Made by a program: the position numbers and the translations under genes
From: a virus
Length of the DNA: 24,013 bases
Strand: one strand, 5' to 3'
Virus record (IMG/VR): IMGVR_UViG_3300004151_000043
Span: 1 to 24,013 of that record
The notes under the pieces: generated by a model
Seen by the model: the letters and a program-made list of their open reading frames with translations, nothing else
Database searches by the model: none
Told to the model about the DNA's origin: nothing
Part shown: positions 17,188 through 23,772 of the stretch, in pieces
How positions within the stretch are numbered: position 1 is the first letter of the stretch
How the letters are laid out: every line of letters starts with the position of its first letter

Positions 17188-17691
17188 TTAATCATCAAAC
17201 CCATTTAATAATTCTGTTGCTTTTGCTTCTGCTATGTAGTCTGCTAATTTTGAATACTCTTCATCTAATGTTGATTCAAAAAAATGAATCCCTTTTATAC
17301 CTCTTCTCCAAATAGAATTTTGAACAGCATAAGGATTTAAACCTTTTGAAATAGACCATGCAGAGATTGCTTTTAATGGAGGTTTTTTGTCTTTAAATGA
17401 ATAAGGTGAACTAGTTACAACTGATTTATTAGAATTAAATCTTTTATCAAGATTTCCTTTTTTTGTTTTTTGAAATCCAACACCATTGACACCTTCATCA
17501 ATAAATTCCATATAAGATTCTGCATAAATATTCATTTGAATATCATCACCAGTACCCTCTAACTGAACATCTAAACTATCTAAGAGTTTACCTGACCAAA
17601 TACCTCTACCTGAGTTTTGAAGTTTCTCTTTTACTCTCTTTCTGAATGTTGCAGAGAATAATTTATAGGCTTGTTGTTCAATATTATCCAC
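17188..17691 (-). CDS. HK97 gp10-like tail/neck protein
   Basis: A 167-aa protein with the pattern of the HK97 gp10-like family: an N-terminal helix, then YMEFIDEGVNGVGF, a loop with a KPPLKAISAWSISKGL helix, and a C-terminal RRGIKGIHFFESTLDEE. In tailed phages this family joins head and tail or completes the tail. It overlaps the upstream gene by 8 bp (17684-17691). Confidence 0.75.
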   Translation of the reverse strand: MDNIEQQAYKLFSATFRKRVKEKLQNSGRGIWSGKLLDSLDVQLEGTGDDIQMNIYAESYMEFIDEGVNGVGFQKTKKGNLDKRFNSNKSVVTSSPYSFKDKKPPLKAISAWSISKGLNPYAVQNSIWRRGIKGIHFFESTLDEEYSKLADYIAEAKATELLNGFDD

Positions 17692-18148
17692 GAGTATCTA
17701 TTTCATTTTGGATAGATAGAATTATTGTACATTCATAACCATCTAATAGGTTTTTACTTGAAAATATTACAGGTTGTGCAGGTGTCGAACTAACAAGTAT
17801 TATATCATATTCATTTCTTTGAAGTGAAATCTTTGTAATCTCTTTTGTTAATACTGCAATTGATGTATTTAGGTTATCAATCAAGTTATCTCCAAATAAT
17901 TTATTATTTGGTTTATTAGATTTAGTTCTAATGTTTGCAACTACTATGGTGAATTCACTTTCTAACCTATTTTCAACAATATTTACAGGGCCTGGCATAA
18001 TATGTGCCAATGGGAAAATGTTTTCTTTATTCAAATCAATGTTATCACCTGTTTCAAATATTGTGGTATTAATTAGTGGATTTGAATAGAATGATTCAGC
18101 TAAAAATAAAGCTGTAGTTGCGTAAGGATTGTTTTTTGAAGTTATCAT
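17684..18148 (-). CDS. tail terminator-like protein
   Basis: A 154-aa protein of alpha/beta composition in the size range of tail terminators. Its C-terminal half (YDIILVSSTPAQPVIFSSKN then a beta strand) and its place next to the gp10-like gene support this. Its ATG overlaps the TGA of the -1 frame extension of the upstream chaperone gene (ATGA at 18145-18148), which implies coupled translation. Confidence 0.55.
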   Translation of the reverse strand: MITSKNNPYATTALFLAESFYSNPLINTTIFETGDNIDLNKENIFPLAHIMPGPVNIVENRLESEFTIVVANIRTKSNKPNNKLFGDNLIDNLNTSIAVLTKEITKISLQRNEYDIILVSSTPAQPVIFSSKNLLDGYECTIILSIQNEIDTRG

Positions 18149-18432
18149 TCATAACTATTATTTTTATCGTGTCTATCGACCTCTATTTTTCTCTTTTCAA
18201 TCATATAAGCTGCCCAATAGAGAAACTCATGACAGTTTAATTTGTATATTTTTTGTATCTCAATAACACTACCATTACCTAAGAGCCAAATAATTTCTGT
18301 ATATCCACCCCACTTAGTAACAAATTGAGTTTCTCTTGATAATCCGTGTCCTTCATCTTGTGTTTCTTCACCATTTTTTGGGTATATTTCAGGGTAGCAA
18401 TCATTAATTTTTTGTATAAATGCAAAAAAAAA
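18145..18432 (-). CDS. -1 frame extension of the tail assembly chaperone (GT-type)
   Basis: After a run of nine T on the minus strand (18432-18424), a second frame continues FFFAFIQKINDCYPE and runs to TGA at 18145-18147. It includes GYTEIIWLLGNGSVIEI and FLYWAAYMIEKRKIE, a helix-rich ending of the kind seen in flavobacterial phage tail chaperones. The 0-frame site reads T TTT TTG, a classical X XXY YYZ slippery heptamer. A -1 shift there gives a 257-aa fusion. The stop overlaps the start of the next gene, which argues that this frame is translated. A true indel in the homopolymer, or a sequencing error, would look the same. Confidence 0.7.
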   Translation of the reverse strand, partial: FFFAFIQKINDCYPEIYPKNGEETQDEGHGLSRETQFVTKWGGYTEIIWLLGNGSVIEIQKIYKLNCHEFLYWAAYMIEKRKIEVDRHDKNNSYE

Positions 18433-18917
18433 GAGATAACACCTTCAAATATGTCATAACGAAGCTTTAAAAACTCAGAATGTGATTCCTCAAATGGTTC
18501 TATTTGATACAATCCATTAGATTGTTTAGTAATTGGTCTGTATAGAATTGATAATAATCTTGCATAATCTTTATTCTGTAAATACCTATCTAATAAAACC
18601 AACTCTTCTGCTGTAATATCACTATCAAAATCAGGAATTAAACCATAATTTACTTTATTAAAAGTGAATGTTGTATGTAATTCAGATTTTGTACTTAATA
18701 CATTATTTAGATTCACTAAAATTTCATCTACTTCTGTTTGTTTCAATTTCATTGAATACTGAGTAGGTACTTTACAGAATATTTCTAACATTCTTTTTTG
18801 TAAAAAATCCTCTTCTATTCCATCTTCATTAACAATCTTTTCAAACTCAATCCAATCTGCTAAAACTATATCTGCTTTTGATGTTGGAATACTATAACTT
18901 ATCTCTATTTTACTCAT
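18279..18917 (-). CDS. tail assembly chaperone (G-type)
   Basis: A 212-aa protein, first gene of the minus-strand structural block. The N-terminal part (MSKIEISYSIPTSKADIVL ... WIEFEKIV) and the helix ending RYDIFEGVISFF resemble chaperones of flavobacterial phages that bind the tape measure during tail assembly. The last 47 residues, after the T9 run at residue 163-165, are a Lys-rich tail that may be a frameshifted read; the other frame continues into a more family-like domain (separate entry). It starts in the context TATATAAGAGTATG, with the probable late promoter in the structured intergenic region upstream. Confidence 0.65.
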   Translation of the reverse strand: MSKIEISYSIPTSKADIVLADWIEFEKIVNEDGIEEDFLQKRMLEIFCKVPTQYSMKLKQTEVDEILVNLNNVLSTKSELHTTFTFNKVNYGLIPDFDSDITAEELVLLDRYLQNKDYARLLSILYRPITKQSNGLYQIEPFEESHSEFLKLRYDIFEGVISFFLHLYKKLMIATLKYTQKMVKKHKMKDTDYQEKLNLLLSGVDIQKLFGS

Positions 18918-19027
18918 ACTCTTATATATTATATAACCAGTATTCCCTTGAATGATTTTTTGAGTATTTCCGATCTGTCAGACTTGTTTATAGTCAGTAT
19001 ATTTTTCCAATAGAAAAGTTATCTACG

Positions 19028-19070
19028 TGAGCAGTCAGTCGCTATGGCTTGAGGCCTCGCTTCTTGCTCA
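19028..19070. other. GC-rich hairpin, candidate origin or ncRNA element
   Basis: TGAGCA (19028-19033) can pair with TGCTCA (19065-19070), enclosing a smaller stem GGC/GCC around TTGAG (19046-19056) and the 8-bp palindrome GAGGCCTC (19051-19058). It could be a DNA cruciform, part of an RNA, or a protein site. No promoter or terminator T-run is attached. Confidence 0.4.
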
Positions 19071-19107
19071 TAAACTAATTTGTAAAATAATTTAGTTAAG
19101 TGTTTAG

Positions 19108-19147
19108 GATTGTGGTGGGAAGTTTTTGAAGAGATTAAGATTGTGGT
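19108..19147 (+). repeat. two GATTGTGGT direct repeats, 31 bp apart
   Basis: GATTGTGGT occurs at 19108-19116 and 19139-19147. The 31-bp period is about three helical turns, so a protein could bind both on the same face. They might be iterons or operators for the downstream wHTH polymerase-like protein. Confidence 0.45.
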
Positions 19148-19202
19148 AGTAATAGAAATATATAATAATAATTTTTTTTTAATAATAATAAATTAATATG
19201 TG

Positions 19203-19343
19203 GGAACTTTTTTACTATTTATCAATAGGGAGCAGTAATAACTTTATATATACATTATGAGAATATCTAATATTCGATGAGAGTTCCACCAGAGTAGCTA
19301 CTGGTGGTTAGTCCCTCTCTAAAAGGACAGAAAAAAGGACTAA
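19203..19343 (+). promoter_or_regulatory. structured 5' leader with competing pairings and a hidden Shine-Dalgarno
   Basis: Several stems can form: GAATAT/ATATTC (19261-19266 with 19270-19275); CCACCAG/CTGGTGG (19286-19292 with 19301-19307, with the palindrome TAGCTA in the loop); GAGAG/CTCTC (19279-19283 with 19315-19319) enclosing the latter; TTAGTCC/GGACTAA (19308-19314 with 19337-19343), which crosses it as a pseudoknot; and GGAACT/AGTTCC (19203-19208 with 19282-19287), which excludes two others. GGACTAA contains the AAGGA-like ribosome site (19335-19339) before ATG 19351. A second GGAC (19325-19328) can compete for GTCC (19311-19314). This looks like a translational switch or structured RNA. 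Confidence 0.5.
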
Positions 19344-19350
19344 TAAAATA

Positions 19351-20532
19351 ATGTATAAAGTATTTATACCAACAAAACTTGTAGATGAAATTGAAAACTA
19401 CATATTAATAGAAAGTGATTTATCAAATACTACTGATAAACAAAAGAAGAACTTAACAAAACAACTTATTACACTATGGTATTTTATCTATAATGAACAA
19501 ATAGAAAGTTCATTAGATAACCTAAATCTATTCCTAAATATACCAAAAGAAAAATTAGAAGTATTCTATATAAAAATTAATAATAAAAAATTTGGATATA
19601 GAGTTCTTTTAGAAATGTTACAAAAGAATAATCTAATAGAAATTAATGATAAGTTTTCTACTGGTAAATTTTCTAAAGGATATAAAATAAAAACAGATTT
19701 TCTTTCAAGTAGTCATTATACAGAAATAGAAATTGACTTTGAAAAAGTATTTTATAAAAAACATAGTAAAGATTTTTGGTTAAAAAAATATCCACAATTC
19801 CAAAATCTTATTGAAGATTCTTATGCAACTAAAATAGATTTAGATGAATATTTATTTTGGATGAAAAATAATATTGGTATCAAACTTAAACCAGTAATTA
19901 TAAATGGAATTGTAAAAGAAAGATTTCTAACAGAAGAAAGAATATATCTTCATACAAACTTAGCTCTAAAACTAAACTTTGAAAATATTTGGTTTAAACT
20001 ATCTAATGAAGGTAGATTATACTCTACAATTACAAATTTACCATATACAACATTACCATTTTTTAAGATGTATAGAAGAAATGTTCTTGATATTGATATT
20101 AAGAACTCACAACCACTACTTCTATCGACACTGATAGACAATCCTACTTATAAAAAAGATGTTGAATTAGGTCAATTCTATGAGAATATGGCCAATGAGC
20201 TTGGTATGAAACGAAATGATTTTAAAATTCTTTCATATAGATATATCTTCTTTTCACCTAAACCAACTAAATCCGGTAAAGTATATGATGCTCTACAAAA
20301 ATTGTATCCTGATTTTATTGAAAGTTTAAATGAACTAAAAAAAGAAGTAAATGTTGCACATAAATTACAGGAAATGGAATCTGAAATATTTGTAAATAAA
20401 CTTGGAAAACTACCAATTAAAAAATTACTAAGACACGACCAAGTTCTTATACACAAAGAAGATTATGAGTTAACAAAAAAGTTCTTAGTAAATGAATATA
20501 AAAAATTAGGATTGAATATCAATCTTGACTAA
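19351..20532 (+). CDS. winged-helix protein with compact family A polymerase-like motifs
   Basis: A 393-aa protein with no family I can name. About 30-120 looks like a winged-helix domain of the replication-initiator type (FGYRVLLEMLQKNNLIE ... KFSKGYKI). The C-terminal half has motifs in the order of PolA or T7-like RNA polymerases: a motif A-like strand VLDIDIKNSQPLLL with Asp247/Asp249; a motif B/O-helix-like R288-x3-K292-x3-Y296-x3-F300; and a motif C-like H362-D363-Q. YPDFIESLNELKK between B and C fits the fold. Spacing (39 and 75 residues) is shorter than in E. coli Pol I (about 49 and 128), so fingers and exonuclease parts are missing. It has no reverse transcriptase YxDD. Role could be replication, repair or an accessory/defence function. 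It forms an operon with the GIY-YIG gene 15 bp downstream. Confidence 0.6.
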   Translation: MYKVFIPTKLVDEIENYILIESDLSNTTDKQKKNLTKQLITLWYFIYNEQIESSLDNLNLFLNIPKEKLEVFYIKINNKKFGYRVLLEMLQKNNLIEINDKFSTGKFSKGYKIKTDFLSSSHYTEIEIDFEKVFYKKHSKDFWLKKYPQFQNLIEDSYATKIDLDEYLFWMKNNIGIKLKPVIINGIVKERFLTEERIYLHTNLALKLNFENIWFKLSNEGRLYSTITNLPYTTLPFFKMYRRNVLDIDIKNSQPLLLSTLIDNPTYKKDVELGQFYENMANELGMKRNDFKILSYRYIFFSPKPTKSGKVYDALQKLYPDFIESLNELKKEVNVAHKLQEMESEIFVNKLGKLPIKKLLRHDQVLIHKEDYELTKKFLVNEYKKLGLNINLD

Positions 20533-20547
20533 AAATAATTATGAATA

Positions 20548-20994
20548 ATGAATAATATAGATGAATATTTAAAAAATATTGTAAGTAATGGATATGTATA
20601 TTTTGTTTATAGTGATGTTACAAACAAAATATATGTTGGTGAAAGTATTAGTAAAAAAAGAATTGATATTTATAAATCAATAATAAATGAAGATGATGAT
20701 AAAGTTAGAATTCGTTTATATAAATATTATACAAAATCAAATGCGATTAATTATGAATTGGCAGGTGATATGGTAAATAGAAATAATAATTTTAAAATAA
20801 TAGAAATAGAAACTAAATATCACAAACATTTAGAACAAACATATATTAGGTTTTTATATGATAAAAGCTATGAACTTTATAATAGTAAGTTGTATAAAAA
20901 ACATAAATATTCAGATATAGAACTTGATAAAGAGATTATTTCTTTATTAATAAATTCTTTAGAACCAGTTAAAAGAAAGAAATTGGATTGCTAA
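20548..20994 (+). CDS. GIY-YIG nuclease-like protein
   Basis: A 148-aa protein that matches the GIY-YIG fold by motif: GYVY at 15-18 (GIY part), KIYVG at 27-31 (YIG part), Arg38, Glu96 in KHLEQTYI, and Asn112 in ELYNSKL. The Glu-to-Asn spacing of 16 is close to that in I-TevI (15). The insertion between Arg38 and Glu96 is longer than in minimal domains. No DNA-binding add-on (NUMOD or HTH) follows, so it is more like a stand-alone nuclease than a typical homing endonuclease. It is co-oriented and closely spaced with the polymerase-like gene, and both are very A+T-rich (line 20581-20640 has 14 G/C in 60). Confidence 0.65.
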   Translation: MNNIDEYLKNIVSNGYVYFVYSDVTNKIYVGESISKKRIDIYKSIINEDDDKVRIRLYKYYTKSNAINYELAGDMVNRNNNFKIIEIETKYHKHLEQTYIRFLYDKSYELYNSKLYKKHKYSDIELDKEIISLLINSLEPVKRKKLDC

Positions 20995-21006
20995 TTTTTC
21001 AATTAG
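20991..21006 (+). terminator. weak hairpin after the cassette
   Basis: CTAATT/AATTAG with loop TTTC, overlapping the stop of the GIY-YIG gene. The stem is all A+T apart from the outer pair and lacks a T-run, so termination is doubtful. Confidence 0.2.
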
Positions 21007-21062
21007 GTATATTTAATATAAGTCCTTAAATTCGCACTTCAAAATTAAGTGGTGATATAAAA

Positions 21063-22025
21063 ATGAGTAAAAAATATACAGTAGGTAGTTTATATGCAGG
21101 GATTGGTGGGATATGTATGGGTTTTAAGAAATCAGGATTTGATTTACTTTGGGCTAATGAATATGATAAATCTGCCTGTATCACTTACAGAAATAACTTT
21201 AAACATAATTTGATTGAAGGTGATGTTCTACAATTAGATTTAGATAAAATTAAACCTGTAGATGTTCTAACTGCAGGCTTTCCTTGCCAACCATTTTCAG
21301 TAGCAGGTTACAGAAAAGGTTTTGATGATAACAGAGGTAATCACTTCTTTAGAATACTTGATTTTGTTGATACAATGAGACCAAAAGTAGTATTCCTTGA
21401 GAATGTAAAAAACCTTACTACTCACGACAATGGTAAAACAATGAAAGTAATTGAACAATCTCTAAGAGATAGAAAATACTCATTTCAAGCTAAGGTTTTA
21501 AACACTAAAGACTATGGAAATATCCCTCATAATAGAGAGAGAATTTTTATGGTTGCTTTTGATACAGAAATTTATCCAAATGCAGAATCTTTATTTGAAT
21601 TTCCTAAAGAAGAAAAATTATCAAAGTCAATTAAAGATTTAATTTCTAAAGATAAAGTAGAAGATAATTTCTACTATGGTGAAGATAAGTATATGTATGG
21701 TATGCTTGAAGAAACAATGAAATCAGAAGACACTGTTTATCAATTTAGAAGACAATATGTAAGAGAAAACAAATCTAATGTTTGTCCTACTCTTACTGCA
21801 AATATGGGAACTGGTGGCCACAATGTACCACTTATTAAAACTGAATATGGTTTTAGAAAATTAACTCCAAGAGAGTGTTTAAGATTCCAAGGATTTCCTG
21901 ATACATTTAAAATTCCTACTCAAATTGCAAACTCAGCAGTTTACAAACAAGCAGGAAATTCTGTTAGTGTTCCAGTAATACAAGCAGTATCAAAAAAAAT
22001 ATTAGAAGTGTTAGAGAGCTTTTAA
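21063..22025 (+). CDS. C5-cytosine DNA methyltransferase
   Basis: Transfers a methyl group from S-adenosylmethionine to C5 of cytosine within a recognition sequence. The family motifs are present in order: I, YAGIGG (11-16); II, NEYDKSA; IV, GFPCQPFS with catalytic Cys75; VI, FLENVKNL; VIII, HNRERIF; then a variable target-recognition region (about 185-255); IX, RKLTPRECLRFQGFPD; and X, QAGNSV. Length 320 is close to M.HhaI (327), so it is probably complete. It converges on the nuclease gene on the other strand, overlapping it by 15 bp, which suggests a restriction-modification pair. Alternatively it may protect phage DNA as an orphan enzyme. Confidence 0.95.
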   Translation: MSKKYTVGSLYAGIGGICMGFKKSGFDLLWANEYDKSACITYRNNFKHNLIEGDVLQLDLDKIKPVDVLTAGFPCQPFSVAGYRKGFDDNRGNHFFRILDFVDTMRPKVVFLENVKNLTTHDNGKTMKVIEQSLRDRKYSFQAKVLNTKDYGNIPHNRERIFMVAFDTEIYPNAESLFEFPKEEKLSKSIKDLISKDKVEDNFYYGEDKYMYGMLEETMKSEDTVYQFRRQYVRENKSNVCPTLTANMGTGGHNVPLIKTEYGFRKLTPRECLRFQGFPDTFKIPTQIANSAVYKQAGNSVSVPVIQAVSKKILEVLESF

Positions 22026-22769
22026 AGTTTTCACTAAATTTTCAATCAAACCTAAATCACCACTTTGGATGTAATAGTTACTTGCATCCATTTTGGTGTA
22101 ATGATTTAATATTGAGTTTTGAGGTAAAATATAGTTGTTAGCTATGGTTGCAATTAGATATTCATTTGTTGTATAACCTGCAATATCAAAACTCCACTTA
22201 TTTTTAAAGATTATATCTTCTATTACAGACTTTTCAATTTCATTACTATACATCAATCTTTCTGCCTTAAACAACTTTTTAATATCAGGGCTAATCCTAA
22301 CTAAAATAAAGTAATCATAGGTAGTTGTTGTACCATCATTTCTCAAAAGATTAGGTATATATTGACCTTGTGGATTCCAATCTTTTGTTTCTAACAAAAG
22401 TAAATTTGATTGAGAAGCAGCAGACTTTACATTTATTTTTTTACCCTTAATTTCTAAATCAGAATCGTCCCAAATACCCTCTGCATAAATACCAAAATCA
22501 GGTTCTTGAGATTCCAATCCTTGAGATTTGAAATAGTTATAAAGAGCTACCTCCGCTAATTTACCTTGAAATGTATTGCAAAACTTTTCACCACCCTTTC
22601 TACCATATTGTCCACCAGTTCTATGGTCTCTATGGTGACCTTGACCAAAACACATTTCATAAGCAAAGTCTATAACTTTTTGAATATCTTCTTTTGATAT
22701 TGGTATACCATTAAACCCTCTTGGATTACTTACATAATAATTGTTTAAACCTTGTTTATCCAGTCTCAT
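22011..22769 (-). CDS. putative type II restriction endonuclease (PD-(D/E)XK)
   Basis: A 252-aa protein with a PD-(D/E)XK-like layout: GKLAEVALYNYF (69-80, helix Glu73), then DDSDLEIKGKKINVKSA, giving Asp104 and Lys115 with Asn113 in the usual acidic position of the D/E-x-K half, followed by LLLLET and a long C-terminal part. The N-terminal YGRKGGEKFCNTF may contact DNA. The fold and its tail-to-tail overlap with a C5 methyltransferase suggest the cognate restriction enzyme. It is translationally coupled to the upstream nuclease-like gene by TAATG (22767-22771). The recognition site cannot be predicted from this. Confidence 0.65.
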   Translation of the reverse strand: MRLDKQGLNNYYVSNPRGFNGIPISKEDIQKVIDFAYEMCFGQGHHRDHRTGGQYGRKGGEKFCNTFQGKLAEVALYNYFKSQGLESQEPDFGIYAEGIWDDSDLEIKGKKINVKSAASQSNLLLLETKDWNPQGQYIPNLLRNDGTTTTYDYFILVRISPDIKKLFKAERLMYSNEIEKSVIEDIIFKNKWSFDIAGYTTNEYLIATIANNYILPQNSILNHYTKMDASNYYIQSGDLGLIENLVKTLKAL

Positions 22770-23686
22770 TACTTAGCAGTTTTAGTATCTGCTACTTCTG
22801 AGATTATATTCCAATTCTCTTTATAATGTTGAAGTGTAGATAAATTAATACTTGTAATCTGTTCTTCAGGTAATCCATCAACATAGTTCATAGGTATCAA
22901 ATAACAAATACCCACTTCTTTATCAACTGCCACATAAATATCACAATCTGCTGAAGTAATTCTCTGTCCTTTATTCCTTTCGTGTTTGTGGTCAATTCCT
23001 TGTCCTCCTCTATCTCTATCTTTAAAACTAATTGAGTTACCACTTGAAACACCTTTAATTTGAAGTCTTAATAATACATTGTTGAAATCTACAACTGCAT
23101 CATATCTACTTGACCTAACATCAACATTAGAACAGTTATAACCTGCTAATATTGCTCTTGCTAAAAACAAAAACTGAGCACTATCACCTGCATTTGCAGT
23201 CATAATACCAGTATTTATATTCAATAAGTTTGTTGGAAATCCATTAGAAAAAATAAAATCATATTGTTTCTCTAAAATCTTTTTTAGTGCAGTCTTTGTA
23301 TATGCAAAATGATTAGCGTCTGCTACACTTGCTTGGATATACTCAAGTGAACTGTTAATAAAAGTATCTTTATTTACTTCATCTGCTAATGCTCTTTGAA
23401 GGTAATCATCATAAAATGATTCCAAATCTGATTTTGCTATCAAATATTTATTAGCAATATCCTTGATTTTTACCTTCTTAAATTTTTCAATTCTAAAATC
23501 TCTAATAAGTTCCTGTTGAAAAGCAACATCATTCAATCTGTATATGAAATACCCTTTCATATAAGATTTCAAATTTGTTATTGAACCAAATAAATCAACT
23601 CCACCAGCTGTCTTAGTTATATCAAATTTAACATCATTAATTGCTACTATATTAGCTTTTAAGTATTCTATCTTTTCATTAGGCAT
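22769..23686 (-). CDS. second PD-(D/E)XK nuclease-like protein
   Basis: A 305-aa protein. The N-terminal half (about 1-130) is helical and may include a small DNA-binding helix pair (KVKIKDIANKYLIAKSDLESF resembles an HTH). The C-terminal half shows GDSAQFLFLARAILAG, then SSRYDAVVDF with Asp196 and Q209-I-K211, and YVAVDKEVGICYLIPMNYV, the layout of PD-(D/E)XK proteins similar to PF11645-type nucleases; Gln replaces the middle acidic residue, as some members have. Coupled to the 252-aa gene, it may be a second restriction subunit, a specificity factor, or a separate nuclease. Confidence 0.55.
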   Translation of the reverse strand: MPNEKIEYLKANIVAINDVKFDITKTAGGVDLFGSITNLKSYMKGYFIYRLNDVAFQQELIRDFRIEKFKKVKIKDIANKYLIAKSDLESFYDDYLQRALADEVNKDTFINSSLEYIQASVADANHFAYTKTALKKILEKQYDFIFSNGFPTNLLNINTGIMTANAGDSAQFLFLARAILAGYNCSNVDVRSSRYDAVVDFNNVLLRLQIKGVSSGNSISFKDRDRGGQGIDHKHERNKGQRITSADCDIYVAVDKEVGICYLIPMNYVDGLPEEQITSINLSTLQHYKENWNIISEVADTKTAK

Positions 23687-23699
23687 ATAAACTAATTTT

Positions 23700-23713
23700 T
23701 AGGTTATAACCTA
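23700..23713. promoter_or_regulatory. 14-bp perfect palindrome, operator candidate
   Basis: TAGGTTATAACCTA is a perfect palindrome placed 14 bp before the start of the minus-strand nuclease gene and 60 bp before the + strand gene at 23773. It lies where a dimeric regulator of divergent genes would bind. A second, looser inverted repeat (TCTATA at 23751-23756, TATAGA at 23765-23770) is next to the + strand start. Confidence 0.45.
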
Positions 23714-23772
23714 CAAATTTAAAAAAATTAATTCCTCTTGCAATAGAAAATCTATAGTTTAATATATAGACT

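Larger units (their letters stand above)
18918..19350. other. 433-bp intergenic region between divergent operons
   Basis: There is no supported gene here. It must hold the promoters of the minus-strand structural block and of the + strand polymerase-like cassette. From left to right it contains an imperfect CTGTCAG/AGTCAG repeat (about 18974-18996), a GC-rich hairpin (19028-19070), two GATTGTGGT repeats (19108-19147), an A+T-rich tract (about 19155-19200), and a structured leader (19203-19343). The line 19021-19080 has 28 G/C in 60 bases, far above the surroundings. Confidence 0.6.

Noticed and set aside
19021-19080. A tRNA gene, because of the GC-rich stem and a CTCATAA loop-like string
   Set aside because: There is no T-loop GTTCRA, no acceptor stem and no anticodon stem pairing around the CTCATAA string.
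19270-19335. Possible hammerhead ribozyme (CGATGAG and a GAAA stretch)
   Set aside because: The CUGAUGA core is absent and stem connectivity does not match.
19309-19343. TAGTC/GACTA pairing resembling the P7 stem (R and S elements) of a group I intron
   Set aside because: The order is reversed (TAGTC before GACTA) on both strands, and no other conserved intron elements are seen.
20178-20456. Antisense 92-aa reading frame opposite the polymerase-like gene
   Set aside because: It is a shadow of the coding frame, with low-complexity composition and no start signals.
19351-20532. Reverse transcriptase of a retron or DGR, given the structured RNA upstream
   Set aside because: There is no YxDD motif; the motif set fits a family A-like palm better.
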